This document shows positions 27,125 to 38,612 of a DNA stretch of 64,000 bases, one piece after another (position 1 is the first letter of the stretch; each line of letters begins with the position of its first letter). This DNA is from Silanimonas sp. (lineage in GTDB: Bacteria; Pseudomonadota; Gammaproteobacteria; Xanthomonadales; Xanthomonadaceae): assembly GCF_027531545.1 (NCBI RefSeq), contig NZ_JAPZSC010000033.1, positions 1 to 64,000 on the forward strand. Direction: 5' to 3'. Under the pieces are notes generated by a model. That model worked only from the letters and a program-made list of their open reading frames with translations, made no database searches and was not told the DNA's origin. The position numbers and the translations under genes are program-made.

Positions 27125-27883
27125 TCAGCGACGGCCGGCGCAGCGCTCTCCGTCGCCTTCTTCGCCGTGCGCGATGCTCGCGAGGCGCTCCGGCTCGAGC
27201 ACTTCCAGCTGTCGGCCCTTCACCGAAATCACGCCCTCGTCCTGCAGCTTCGACAGGCCGCGACTGACGGTCTCGATCACGAGGCTCAGGTAACTGCCGA
27301 TGTCGGAGCGGCTCATCGGCAGGTGCAGGCGCGAGGGATCGCGGCCGAGCCGCTGCTGCCGCTCGCACAGACCGTGCAGGAACATCGCCAACCGCTCCTG
27401 CGCCTGCTTGCGACCCAGCAGCTCGAGGTGGTCCTGGTGGCGGGCCATACCCTCGCCCAAGGCCTTCATCATCTGCCGCTGGAACTCAAGACGCTGGGTG
27501 GCCACGCGCTCCAGCGCCGGCAGCGGCACCTCGCAGACCTGCGCGGATTCGAGGGCCACGGCGTCGGTACTGAAGCGGCCGTCGCGCAGCCCTTCGAGGC
27601 CGATCAGCTCGCCGGGGAAATAGAAGCCGATCACCTGCTCGTCGCCGGCCTCGTTGATGGCCACGGTCTTGAAGCCGCCGCTCTGGGCGACGAACACCGA
27701 GCGCATCGGTTCGCCCGCGCGGAACAGCACGGCATCCTTGCCCATCGGGCGCCGCGCCAGCACCGCGCCGGACAGGCGCTCGATGTCCTCGATGCCGACC
27801 AGCGCCGGCTTGCACATCGGGTGCAGCACGCACTCATCGCAGCTGCGCTGGCCGGCGAGGGCCTTCAGTTCGATCAAGCTCAT
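27125..27883 (-). CDS. fnr: Fnr/Anr-type oxygen-sensing transcription regulator
   Basis: A 252-residue Crp/Fnr protein. Cys15, Cys18 and Cys24 (C-x2-C-x5-C) plus Cys117 match the four 4Fe-4S ligands of Fnr, so it should be an oxygen sensor active at low O2. The cNMP-like domain spans about 30-150. The recognition helix has IETVSRGLS, giving the E-x2-S-R signature that reads TTGAT half sites. It lies next to the cco genes and is their likely activator. It begins one base after the stop of an S9 peptidase gene (TGACATG), so it may lack a promoter of its own. Confidence 0.95.
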   Translation of the reverse strand: MSLIELKALAGQRSCDECVLHPMCKPALVGIEDIERLSGAVLARRPMGKDAVLFRAGEPMRSVFVAQSGGFKTVAINEAGDEQVIGFYFPGELIGLEGLRDGRFSTDAVALESAQVCEVPLPALERVATQRLEFQRQMMKALGEGMARHQDHLELLGRKQAQERLAMFLHGLCERQQRLGRDPSRLHLPMSRSDIGSYLSLVIETVSRGLSKLQDEGVISVKGRQLEVLEPERLASIAHGEEGDGERCAGRR

Positions 27884-27884
27884 G

Positions 27885-29954
<2,070 letters not shown>

Positions 29955-30061
29955 GGGCGGTTCGGTCTCCGGGACGAGGGGCCAAGGATAACGCGCCCCT
30001 TGAGCCATCACGCCCCGTACACTCGGGCTTCACACCCCGGCCACCACCGCAGGAACGCCGC

Positions 30062-31627
30062 TTGACCACCACCGCCGCGCCGGCCGAGTTCCTTGGCCAC
30101 CCCAAAGGCCTCTACGTCTGCTTCCTGACCGAGATGTGGGAACGCTTCGCGTTCTACGGCATGAAGGCCATCCTCGTGCTGTACCTCATCAAGCACCACG
30201 GCTTCTCCGACGCCGACGGCTACCTGCTGATGGGCACCTACGCCGGGCTCGCCTACGCCCTGCCCTTGCTGGGCGGCATGTTGGCCGACCGCTACCTCGG
30301 CATGCGCAAGGCGGTCGTCTTCGGCGGCGTGCTGCTCGTGCTCGGGCAATTCGGGATGGCGTGGATCGGCACCCCGATCGACGGCGGCACGCGCGACGAG
30401 ACCGCCGTGCAGGTGATGTACGCCTCGCTGGCCCTGATCGCGATGGGCGTGGGCTTCCTGAAGCCGAACATCTCGACGATCGTCGGGCGGCTCTACGCGG
30501 AGAACGATCCTCGCCGCGACTCCGGCTTCTCGATCTTCTACATGGGCATCAATATCGGCGCCTTGCTCGCCTCCTTCATCGTCGGCTACGTCGGCGAGAA
30601 CATCAGCTGGAGCTACGGCTTCGCGCTGGGCGGCCTGATGATGGCCGTGGGGCTGGTGATCTTCTTGCTCGGCCAGCCACATCTGCGGGGCCAGGCCGAA
30701 CCGGCCGACCCGGCCCTGCTGCGCGAGCGGGCGTTGGGTGGCCTCAGCCGCGAGTGGCTGATCTATCTCGGCGCGCTGGCCGGCGTGGTCGCGGTCTGGC
30801 AGATCCTGCAGACGCGCATCGATTTCGCGCCCTTGAACGCCCTGCTGGGCGGCCACCAGGTGACGCTGACTGAACTCGTCGCCGTCGTGGCGGGCACCGT
30901 TTTGTACGGTTGGTTCATTGCGCTGATGTTTTCGGGGATCGACCGTGTCGCACGCGGAAAGATGATCCTGCTGCTGGTGCTCACCACCGTAAGCGCCTTG
31001 TTCTGGGGCCTCTACGAGCAGAGCTATGGCCCGTGGGTGACGCTGGCCGAGCGAGCCATGGACCGCAGCACCTTCGGCATCGAATGGACGGCCGGCCAGA
31101 CCACGGCGATCGGCGCGTTCTGCGTCATCGCGATGACGCCCCTCTTCGCATGGCTGTGGCCCCGCCTCGACCGCGCGGGCATCAATCCGGGCTATGCGGC
31201 GAAGTTCGCCTGGGCGCTGGTGTTCTGCGGCGGCTCGTTCGGCGTGCTGGCCTTCGCGGCGGCGAACCCCGGCAGCGACGGCCTCGTCAGCCTCTGGTGG
31301 CTGATCCTCGCCTACGCGGTGCTGGTGCTCGGCGAAATGGCGCTGAGTCCGATCGGACTCGCGGCGGTCACCTCGCTGTCGATCCCGCGCGTGGTCAGCA
31401 CCATGATGGGCGCGTGGTTCCTGTTCTCGGCCTTCGGCGAAATGATCGCTGGCCGCCTCGGCACGATGGCCGAAGTGGCGCCCGGGCCTGACGGCGTGAT
31501 CTCCGCCGCCGAGGCCCTGGCCGTCTACGCGCCGTTCTTCACCCAGATGATGTGGATCGGGCTCGGGGCAGGCCTGGCGATGTTCATTGCGACGCCGCTG
31601 TTGAACCGCCTGCTGCGCGCGGACTGA
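30062..31627 (+). CDS. POT/PTR2 family proton-coupled peptide transporter
   Basis: A 521-residue transporter with about 12-14 membrane helices that imports di- and tripeptides with protons. The ExxER motif is EMWER (residues 24-28) and the PTR2 signature is in FSIFYMGINIGALL. The start is TTG at 30062 with an AGGA ribosome site 7 bases before it. The only in-frame ATG downstream before conserved sequence lies inside the ExxER motif. The adjacent secreted peptidases suggest a peptide-scavenging group: peptidases make dipeptides, this protein imports them. Confidence 0.92.
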   Translation: MTTTAAPAEFLGHPKGLYVCFLTEMWERFAFYGMKAILVLYLIKHHGFSDADGYLLMGTYAGLAYALPLLGGMLADRYLGMRKAVVFGGVLLVLGQFGMAWIGTPIDGGTRDETAVQVMYASLALIAMGVGFLKPNISTIVGRLYAENDPRRDSGFSIFYMGINIGALLASFIVGYVGENISWSYGFALGGLMMAVGLVIFLLGQPHLRGQAEPADPALLRERALGGLSREWLIYLGALAGVVAVWQILQTRIDFAPLNALLGGHQVTLTELVAVVAGTVLYGWFIALMFSGIDRVARGKMILLLVLTTVSALFWGLYEQSYGPWVTLAERAMDRSTFGIEWTAGQTTAIGAFCVIAMTPLFAWLWPRLDRAGINPGYAAKFAWALVFCGGSFGVLAFAAANPGSDGLVSLWWLILAYAVLVLGEMALSPIGLAAVTSLSIPRVVSTMMGAWFLFSAFGEMIAGRLGTMAEVAPGPDGVISAAEALAVYAPFFTQMMWIGLGAGLAMFIATPLLNRLLRAD

Positions 31628-31651
31628 TCCCCACGCGGCCCCATGAACGAC

Positions 31652-31679
31652 GAAGGGCGCGACCGGAGTCGCGCCCTTC
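31652..31679. terminator. Bidirectional terminator between the POT and S9 genes
   Basis: GAAGGGCGCGAC (31652-31663) pairs perfectly with GTCGCGCCCTTC (31668-31679) around CGGA. The 12-bp stem lies between converging genes and is flanked by short A/T-poor tails. A typical intrinsic hairpin apart from the missing T-run. Confidence 0.7.
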
Positions 31680-31722
31680 CCGTGATCCTTGGGGCTGCCG
31701 TGACCGGCAGCCACAAGCCCAA

Positions 31723-33744
31723 TCAGTCCGAACCGCCCGACGCCGACTCGGTGCGCGACTCGCCCACCGTGACCGTGCCGCCAATGTGCTCCCCGAAGAA
31801 GGCCAGCATCTTCGAGTAGATGTTGTTGCGGGCAGGCACCTCATAGAAGCCGTGGCCTTCCTTCGGCTCGAGGATGTTCTCCCGCGGTGCATTGCCCGCG
31901 GCGATGAGCGCGGCTTCCATCGCGTCCGTCTGCTCCGGCGGCGTGCGGCGATCGCGGCCGCCCGCGGCGAGGAACACCGGGATCTTGATCTCGCTGGCTC
32001 GCGCCGCCGGCGAGCGCTCGTCGAGCTTGCTGCGGTCCTTGCCGATCACGCTTTCCAGGTAGTTGCCGCCGGTATCGGACTCGCGGATGTCGCCCTCGGA
32101 GTACATCAAGCGCAGGTCATAGACGCCGACGTAGCCGACCGTGCAACGGTACAGGTCGGGCTCGCGCACCGCCCCCATCAGCGCCGCATAGGCACCGTAG
32201 CTGGCGCCGTAGATGCAGATTCGCTCCGGATCCGCGTAGCCCTGGGCAATGGCCCACTGCGTCGCGTCGGTGACGTCGTCCTGCATCGTGCCGCCCCATT
32301 CGCCGTAGCCCATCTGCTCGAAGGCCTTACCGTAGCCGCCTGACCCGCGGAAATCGACCTGCAACACGAGGTAGCCGCGGTTGGCGAACAGCTGCACCTC
32401 GGGATTGAAGCCCCACATGTCGCGCGGGCCGTGCGGGCCGCCATGCGGGTTGACGATCATCGGCAGGCCCTTGAGCTCACGGCCCTTCGGGACCGTCAGG
32501 TAACCCGAAAGCGTCACGCCATCGCGCGCCGTCATCGTGAAGGGACGCATCTCCGACATCAGCTCGGGATCGATCCAGCGGCGCGTGCTCACCAGGTAAC
32601 GCGCCTGCTTGGTGGACTTGTCGTACAGGTAGAACTCGCCGGGATTCCGGTCGCTCTGGACCGAAACAACCATCTTGTTGCCATCGAGGGTCGCGCCGCC
32701 GAGGCTGACGTACTGCCCGGGGAAGGCTGCCGAAAGCTGGGCAAGCAGCTGGGCGTCCGGATGCTCTTCGCGGATGTAACGCACTTCCGGCTTGCCGGGC
32801 ATGCGGGTCACGCCGATGAGGGTCTTGCCGTCCGCCGCGATCACTTCGCCCAGCATGTCGACGCGGGGGTCGCTATCGAGCGGTGAGAACGCACCGGTCT
32901 GCGGGTCCAGGCGGCCCATGACGTTGGGCTTGGCGTTGTCGTGCTGCACGGCATACACCGTGCCGTCGGGGTCGACGTGCGAGACACGCAGGCGGCCCGC
33001 CGTCTCGCGGGAGTCGAAGATCTTGGTCCAATCGCCGTCGGCGCGGCGATAGACTTGGCCATGGCCTTCCGTGAAGCTGTCGCGGTCCTTGTTGTCGGCG
33101 CAGTTCGCGAAGGCCGGCTTGTCATCGGCATCGAGCACGAAATCGCAGTTGCGCGCGGGTGCGCGCGCCAGTCGCTTCATGCGGCCCGTGAAGGTGTCCA
33201 TCTCCATGAGCTCGGCCCGGTCGCCCTCCTCGCTACCGGTGCCCGTGGTCACCTGGACCAGCACGCGCGAGGCGTCCTCGCGCAGGGCCGAGACCGGGCT
33301 GACTCTCTGCGAGAAGCTCGTCGAACCGCTGGTCGTCGTCCCCTCGTAAGTGACGAGCACGCGCGGTCGCTCCCCGTTGGCGTCGACCGCATACCACTCG
33401 CCCGTACCGCCGGGCTGGGCGAACTGGCCGAACTTGCGCGTCGCCGTGAACATCAGGCGATCAGGCCCGGCCCAGAAGAAGCCGGCGATGCTCTTGTTGT
33501 CCGGCAGCTGGTGGACCTTGATGGGCTTCAGGTCCTTCATGTCCAGAACCACCAGCACGTCGCGATCGCCGATCGGCGCCGTGGCGGCGAGATACTCGCC
33601 GTTGGGCGAAATGCGCACAGCCGTGTACTCGGCGTGCCGATTGAAGTCCTCGAGCGGAACAGTCGTCGGCGCGTCGGACGCCTGCAAGGCGCCCGAGAGC
33701 GCCATCGAAGCCAGGAACAGAAGACGATTGGAACCCATTGCCAT
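31723..33744 (-). CDS. S9 family peptidase (prolyl oligopeptidase-like)
   Basis: A 673-residue exported peptidase. The signal peptide covers residues 1-22, then a beta-propeller region, then the hydrolase domain with GASYGAY (Ser515), the acidic GGRDRRTPPEQ stretch with the likely catalytic Asp, and His631 in EGHGFY. ATG 33742-33744 has a GGGGAG ribosome site. The frame stays open upstream for 98 codons, but that is a shadow of the next gene. It is a close paralogue, of equal length, of the broken gene immediately upstream, so the pair arose by tandem duplication. Confidence 0.92.
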   Translation of the reverse strand: MAMGSNRLLFLASMALSGALQASDAPTTVPLEDFNRHAEYTAVRISPNGEYLAATAPIGDRDVLVVLDMKDLKPIKVHQLPDNKSIAGFFWAGPDRLMFTATRKFGQFAQPGGTGEWYAVDANGERPRVLVTYEGTTTSGSTSFSQRVSPVSALREDASRVLVQVTTGTGSEEGDRAELMEMDTFTGRMKRLARAPARNCDFVLDADDKPAFANCADNKDRDSFTEGHGQVYRRADGDWTKIFDSRETAGRLRVSHVDPDGTVYAVQHDNAKPNVMGRLDPQTGAFSPLDSDPRVDMLGEVIAADGKTLIGVTRMPGKPEVRYIREEHPDAQLLAQLSAAFPGQYVSLGGATLDGNKMVVSVQSDRNPGEFYLYDKSTKQARYLVSTRRWIDPELMSEMRPFTMTARDGVTLSGYLTVPKGRELKGLPMIVNPHGGPHGPRDMWGFNPEVQLFANRGYLVLQVDFRGSGGYGKAFEQMGYGEWGGTMQDDVTDATQWAIAQGYADPERICIYGASYGAYAALMGAVREPDLYRCTVGYVGVYDLRLMYSEGDIRESDTGGNYLESVIGKDRSKLDERSPAARASEIKIPVFLAAGGRDRRTPPEQTDAMEAALIAAGNAPRENILEPKEGHGFYEVPARNNIYSKMLAFFGEHIGGTVTVGESRTESASGGSD

Positions 33745-33904
33745 GATCTCCCCAGATGATGGTTGAACGCCCTGCGGGCGAATGCGCGAAACCTTACCAG
33801 AGGCGCGACAGGGCGGTGTCGACGACAAGCCCTGCGACGCCCATCCACCGCCCAACCGGGCGGATCCGCCGGGCAGAGCGTGAAGCCCGGCCCCGGCGAA
33901 GCCC

Positions 33905-35920
33905 TCAGCGGGCCGCTTGGTCGCCATCGAGATGGCGGCCGAGGAAGGCCAGAAGCTTCGTGTAGTAGTCGCGGCGGTTCGGCAACAGGAAGTAGCCGTG
34001 GCCTTCGCCGTCGTAGTAGTGCGCTTCGACCGGCACACCCGCGGCCTTCAGCGCGCGCTCCATCGCGCGCGTCTGTTCCGGCGGGGTGCGCTCGTCCTCC
34101 TGCCCGCCGCGAGGAACACCGGCACCCGGATCGATGCGGCGAGCTTGGCCGGCGAGCGGGCGTCGAGCCCTTCCTCGCCGACCACGAGCTTCAGGTAGTT
34201 CTCGCCCCAGCGGCGGGCTTGGATGTCGCCTCGGCCGTACATCATGTCGAGATCGTAGACGCCGACGTTGCCGGCGGCGCAAGCGTAGAGCGACGGTTCG
34301 CGCGCGACGCCCATCAACGCCGCGTAGCCGCCGAAGCTCGCGCCGTACAGGCAGATTCGCTTGGGATCGGCGATGCCCTGCTCGATCGCCCAGCGGGTGG
34401 CGTCGGTGATGTCATCCTGGATAGCACCCCCCCACTCGCGGTAGCCCGCCGACTCGAACGCGCCGCCGTAACCGCCGGAGCCACGGAAGTTCACCTGCAG
34501 CACGGCGTAGCCGCGGGCGGCGAGCAACTGGCGCTCCAGGTCGAAAGACCAGGTGTCACGCACCTGGTGCGGCCCACCATGCGGCAGCACGACCAGCGGC
34601 AGGCCCTTGGCGTCCCGGCCGGGCGGGACGGTGAGGTAGCCATGCAGCGGCAATCCGTCGCGGGCCTTCAACTCGACCGGCCTGGTTTCGGCCATCTGGT
34701 CGGGCATCACCCAGTCGGCGCGGCTGCCCCAGAGGTCCGCCGAACGCTTCGCCCGGTCGAAGTGGTAGAAGTCGCCCGGGTTGCGGTCGCTGGTGACGAT
34801 CACCAGCTGCTGGTTGCCGTCGGCGCTGGCGCTGCGCAGCTGCACCGACTGTCCGGGAAAGGCCGCTTCCAGGCTGCGCTGCGTGCGGGCCTGCGGTGAG
34901 GCCGGGTCGAAAAACACCGACTTCGGCCTGCCATCCATGAACACCGCACCGATCGGCTCGTCCGTGGCGGGGTCGTAGATGATCCGGCTGGGGTCGACAC
35001 GGGGATCCCGCAACACCTCGGTGCGCTCCAGGGTCGCGAGGTCGAGCCGCTCGATGGCGTCGGGGCCCTCCTCGCGGCTCGACAGCACGTAGGCCACCGC
35101 GTTGTCCTTCGAGAACCCGATCGGTTCGATCCAGACGCCGCTCGTGCCCTGGTCGTTGACCAGTTGCCAGTCGCTCTTCGCGTCCCTGCGGTAGTAGGTG
35201 ATCGTGTCGTTCTGGCTGTTCTGGCCGGTGGCGAACCGCACCTCGCCCGAATGGTCGGCGAGGAAGTCGGCGCGCGGCACGGGCGCGCGCGACGACGCGG
35301 CGGCGGCCGGAGGTGAGATCCATCAGTTCCGCGGTAGCGAAGCCCTCGCCACGCGACTGCATGCTCACAACCGAGACCAGGACAGTCTCATCATCGTTGC
35401 GCAGCGGGTCGGCCAGGTACACCCAGCGGCTGTGGTCCGTGTTGCGCGCCGCCGCGCGGGAAACCATCGTGTTCTCGGCACCGCGCCAACCGGCGATCAG
35501 CCTTGGCTCCGCCCCTTCGACCGCGCTCAGCACCCAGAGCTCGCCGTAATCGCGCGGCGCCTCGAGGGAGCCAATGCTCTCGCCCATCGAGGCGACGATC
35601 CTGGTGTCGCTCACCCACCAGAAATCCAGCACATGGGCTTCCTCACCACCGGACAGGTGGGCGAGCACCTTGCGCTCCGCCAGCGTGCCGATGACGAGGA
35701 AGGTCTGCTTGTCGCGCGCGGCCGTGGCGGCGAAGTACTCGCCGGTCGGCGAGAGCGCGATGTCGATGAACTTCTCGTCGCGGACGAGATGGGCGACGAG
35801 ACCGGCAACGTCGGCAGGCAGCGGGGCCGGGGCCGCCAGGGCGGGATCGCCCTGCGCCGCAACGTGGAGGGGGGCAAAAAGCAACAGGGCCGCGAAAGCG
35901 GCCCGTCGGAGTCCATTCAT
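33905..35920 (-). pseudogene. S9 family peptidase with two frameshifts
   Basis: A second S9 peptidase whose full-length reading needs three frames. Part 1 runs from ATG 35920 (signal peptide ending HVAAQ) to about 35290. Part 2 runs from about 35285 to 34110 and includes GASFGGY. Part 3 runs from about 34110 to the stop at 33905 and includes the His in GEGHGYF. Joined, they match the downstream paralogue along its whole length. The first break lies in a CG dinucleotide run (35283-35290) and fits a 2-base loss. The second is in a GC-rich run near 34102-34112 and fits a 1-base loss. All catalytic residues remain, so decay is recent or the breaks are sequencing errors. Confidence 0.85.
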
Positions 35921-35997
35921 GGCAACGTCCGTGGGGGGTGGGGGAAGGCGAAGTCTATCCAGCGCCCCCTAGCGCGCAAGCCCCGCGGACGGCCGGA

Positions 35998-36573
35998 TCA
36001 GAAGGGGATGTCGTCGTCCGGGAACGGGTCGTTGCTCTGGGCCGGCGGCGCGCTGCCGCCACCGCGGTTGCCGTAACCGCCGCCGCCACCCGAACCGCCA
36101 CCGCTGCCACCACGCGCACCGCCGTAGCCGCCACCGCCGCCGCCTGCACCGCGACCGCCACCACCGCCGTAGCCGCCACCGCCGCCCGAACGGGCCGGAC
36201 GCTCGGCGCGCTCACCGCCGCCTTCGCCGCCCATGCCCGGGTTGCCGCCGAGCATCTGCATTTCATCGGCAATGATGTCGGTGCTGTACTTCTCGACGCC
36301 CGCCTTGTCCGTGTACTTCTCGGTGCGCAGGCGGCCCTCGATGTACACCTGACGGCCCTTCTTCAGGTACTCGCCGGCGATTTCCGCCAGACGGCCGAAG
36401 AACTTCACCCGATGCCACTCGGTGCGTTCCTGCATGTTGCCGTCCTTGTCCTTCCAGCTCTCGGACGTGGCCACGCTGATGGTCGTCAGCGCCGAGCCGC
36501 TCTGGCTGTAGCGCACTTCCGGGTCGTTGCCGAGGTTGCCAACGAGAATGACTTTGTTGATACCGCGCGCCAT
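35998..36573 (-). CDS. ssb: Single-stranded DNA-binding protein
   Basis: A 191-residue SSB protecting single-stranded DNA in replication, repair and recombination. The OB fold covers residues 1-112 ([33 protein letters not shown]). A Gly/Tyr/Arg-rich linker of about 60 residues follows. The acidic tip DDDIPF that recruits partner enzymes closes the protein. The ATG at 36573 has a GGAGG ribosome site. The linker is extremely glycine-rich, which explains the repetitive DNA at 36040-36200. Confidence 0.98.
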   Translation of the reverse strand: MARGINKVILVGNLGNDPEVRYSQSGSALTTISVATSESWKDKDGNMQERTEWHRVKFFGRLAEIAGEYLKKGRQVYIEGRLRTEKYTDKAGVEKYSTDIIADEMQMLGGNPGMGGEGGGERAERPARSGGGGGYGGGGGRGAGGGGGGYGGARGGSGGGSGGGGGYGNRGGGSAPPAQSNDPFPDDDIPF

Positions 36574-36693
36574 GGGGTCCTCCGGCCGCTGAATGTCGAA
36601 ACAGGCCACAGAGTATGACAGCCCCCACCCGCCCGGGGTCGGCCGACCCCTCGTGCGAGGGTCGGAACACGTCTTCACGAGGGGGCGGCGGCC

Positions 36694-36699
36694 TATAAT
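36694..36699 (+). promoter_or_regulatory. -10 box just before ispB
   Basis: A consensus TATAAT ends six bases before the ATG of ispB, so transcription would begin at or next to the start codon. A -35 is weak (GTCTTC at 36671-36676, 17-base spacing). This suggests a leaderless or nearly leaderless ispB message. Confidence 0.5.
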
Positions 36700-36705
36700 T
36701 CCAGC

Positions 36706-37710
36706 ATGCACGCCGCCGTCGACTCCGCACCCGCGCCCGCCCTGCCCTTCCCCGCCGTCCAGGCTCTGGCCGCGAGCGACATGGCTGCCGTCGACGCCCT
36801 GATCCGCCGGCGGCTCGCCTCCGAAGTGGTGCTGGTCAACCAGGTAGCCGAATACATCATCGGCGCGGGCGGCAAGCGCCTGCGCCCGATGCTCACCGTG
36901 CTAGCGGCCCGCGCGGCCGGCTACCGCGGCGACGCCCACCACCAGCTCGCGGCGGTGGTCGAGTTCATCCACACCGCCACCCTGCTGCACGACGACGTGG
37001 TCGACGAATCCGACCTGCGCCGCGGCCGGGCGACGGCCAATGCCGCCTTCGGCAATGCCGCCAGCGTCCTGGTCGGTGATTTCCTCTATTCGCGCGCCTT
37101 CCAGCTGATGGTCGAGCTGGAATCGATGACGATCCAGAAAGTGCTGGCCGACACCACCAACCGGATCGCCGAGGGCGAGGTGCTGCAGCTGCTTCACGTG
37201 CGAAACCCGGACACCGACGAGGCCGCCTACCTGCGCGTGATCGAGCGCAAGACGGCCGTGCTCTTCGCTGCCGCCACCCAGCTTGGCGGGCATCTCGCGG
37301 GCCTCGGCGCCGCCGGGGAGAAGGCGCTGTTCGACTACGGCATGGCGCTGGGCTACGCCTTCCAGATCGCCGATGACGTGCTCGACTACGCCGGCGACGC
37401 GGCCACGCTCGGCAAGAACTTGGGCGACGACCTCGCCGAGGGCAAGGCGACGCTGCCGCTGATCCACGCCATGGCGCACAGCGCGCCGGACATCCAGGCC
37501 CGATTGAAGCAGATCGTCCTCGACGGTGACGCCGACGGCTTCCCGGAAGTGCTGGCCGCGATCGAGGCCTGTGGCAGCCTCGACTACAGCCGCGCCGCCG
37601 CGCAGAAGTACGCGGATTCGGCGATCGACGCCCTCGCCGCGCTGCCGGATTCCGAGGCGAAGGCCGCGCTGGCCGGCCTGGCGCAGTACGCACTCCAGCG
37701 CGCCCACTGA
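36706..37710 (+). CDS. ispB: Polyprenyl (octaprenyl) diphosphate synthase
   Basis: A 334-residue trans-polyprenyl synthase making the side chain of ubiquinone from isoprenyl units. The first Asp-rich motif is [14 protein letters not shown] (Asp96, Asp97, Asp100) and the second is [17 protein letters not shown] binds the allylic substrate. The exact chain length, usually eight isoprenes in gammaproteobacteria, cannot be read with certainty. Conserved sequence starts near residue 18, so a start later than ATG 36706 is possible but not needed. It is divergent from ssb. Confidence 0.94.
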   Translation: MHAAVDSAPAPALPFPAVQALAASDMAAVDALIRRRLASEVVLVNQVAEYIIGAGGKRLRPMLTVLAARAAGYRGDAHHQLAAVVEFIHTATLLHDDVVDESDLRRGRATANAAFGNAASVLVGDFLYSRAFQLMVELESMTIQKVLADTTNRIAEGEVLQLLHVRNPDTDEAAYLRVIERKTAVLFAAATQLGGHLAGLGAAGEKALFDYGMALGYAFQIADDVLDYAGDAATLGKNLGDDLAEGKATLPLIHAMAHSAPDIQARLKQIVLDGDADGFPEVLAAIEACGSLDYSRAAAQKYADSAIDALAALPDSEAKAALAGLAQYALQRAH

Positions 37711-37731
37711 GGCGCGCCGGAGAGGAATGCC

Positions 37732-38535
37732 TTACTCCGCGGCGAAGCGCTCATCGAAGAAGCCGCGCATCATCGCCATCGAGCGGCGGTAGCTCGGCTC
37801 GTGGTACTTGCAGCCCGGGATGACGCTGCCGTCCTCGTCGGGCTCGGCGAAGCAGTGCACGGCGCCACCGAAGTTGACGAACTGCCAGTCGGCCCCGGCG
37901 TCGCGCATCTCCTTCTCGAAGCCGTCGATTTCCTCGGGCTTCACGAACGCGTCGTCGGCGCCGTTCATGACCAGCAGCGGCGTCTTCACCGCGCCGGCGA
38001 TCGCGGGCGCGCTGGTGCCGAGCGAACCATGGAAGCTGGCGACGCCAGCGAGTTCCGCACCGCTGCGGGCGAGTTCGATCACCGTCGCGCCGCCGAAGCA
38101 GAAGCCGATCGCGCCGATGTCGTCCTTCGCCAGCGGTGCGCCCTCGGTGGCGCGCAGCGTGGCCAGCGCGGTGTTGATGCGTTCGCGCATCTGCGCGCGG
38201 TCCGCGTACACGGCGCCGGCGGCCTGACCGGCCTCCTGCGGGTTGGCCGGACGCACGCCGCGGCCGTACATGTCGACCAGCAGCACCACGTAATCGTCGC
38301 CAGCGACCGTCCTCGCCTTCTCGACCGCCGAATCGGTGACGCCGTACCAGTTGGGCACCATCAGCAGGCCGGGACGCGGCGCGGCGTTGGCGTCGTCGTA
38401 GACGAGCACACCGTCGAAGGTCGTTTCGCCCACGGTCCAGCTGACCGGCCTCGTGGTCGGCGCGGCGGAAGCGATCGAGGCGAAGGCGGCTGCCGTGGCC
38501 ACGGCGAGGGCGGCAAGACGCGGGACGAGGCGCAT
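37732..38535 (-). CDS. Exported dienelactone hydrolase family protein
   Basis: A 267-residue alpha/beta hydrolase with a signal peptide (about residues 1-24, ending ASA). The nucleophile is Cys146 in GFCFGG, and a likely Asp in NGADDAF and His227 in GGAVHCF complete the triad. This is the DLH pattern, but the substrate is unknown; exported members are common and rarely take part in chloroaromatic breakdown. It lies downstream of murD2 on the same strand, with its own promoter in between. Confidence 0.88.
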   Translation of the reverse strand: MRLVPRLAALAVATAAAFASIASAAPTTRPVSWTVGETTFDGVLVYDDANAAPRPGLLMVPNWYGVTDSAVEKARTVAGDDYVVLLVDMYGRGVRPANPQEAGQAAGAVYADRAQMRERINTALATLRATEGAPLAKDDIGAIGFCFGGATVIELARSGAELAGVASFHGSLGTSAPAIAGAVKTPLLVMNGADDAFVKPEEIDGFEKEMRDAGADWQFVNFGGAVHCFAEPDEDGSVIPGCKYHEPSYRRSMAMMRGFFDERFAAE

Positions 38536-38563
38536 GGCGAAGGCTCCGGAAGACGAGCGCCTG

Positions 38564-38592
38564 AGTGTAGGCCGATGCCCCGGCCGTGTCGT
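38564..38592 (-). promoter_or_regulatory. Promoter of the dienelactone-hydrolase-like gene
   Basis: On the minus strand ACGACA (38587-38592) and TACACT (38564-38569) are separated by 17 bases. The predicted start is near 38558, 23 bases before the ATG. It lies in the 77-base gap after murD2. Confidence 0.5.
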
Positions 38593-38612
38593 GACCGCGA
38601 CGTGCTGGGATT

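Noticed and set aside
27865-27880. TTGATCGAACTGA as an autoregulatory Fnr box
   Set aside because: It is inside the first codons of fnr itself, and the right half does not match; it encodes LIEL.
33745-34038. Upstream in-frame extension of the S9 peptidase at 31723-33744
   Set aside because: These 98 codons overlie the C-terminal part of the broken paralogue in a different frame. The ATG at 33744 has a ribosome site and gives a signal peptide.
36040-36200. Repeated GGC/GCC-rich DNA as a possible repeat array
   Set aside because: It encodes the glycine-rich linker of SSB; the periodicity is due to Gly/Tyr codons, not to a CRISPR or tandem-repeat element.
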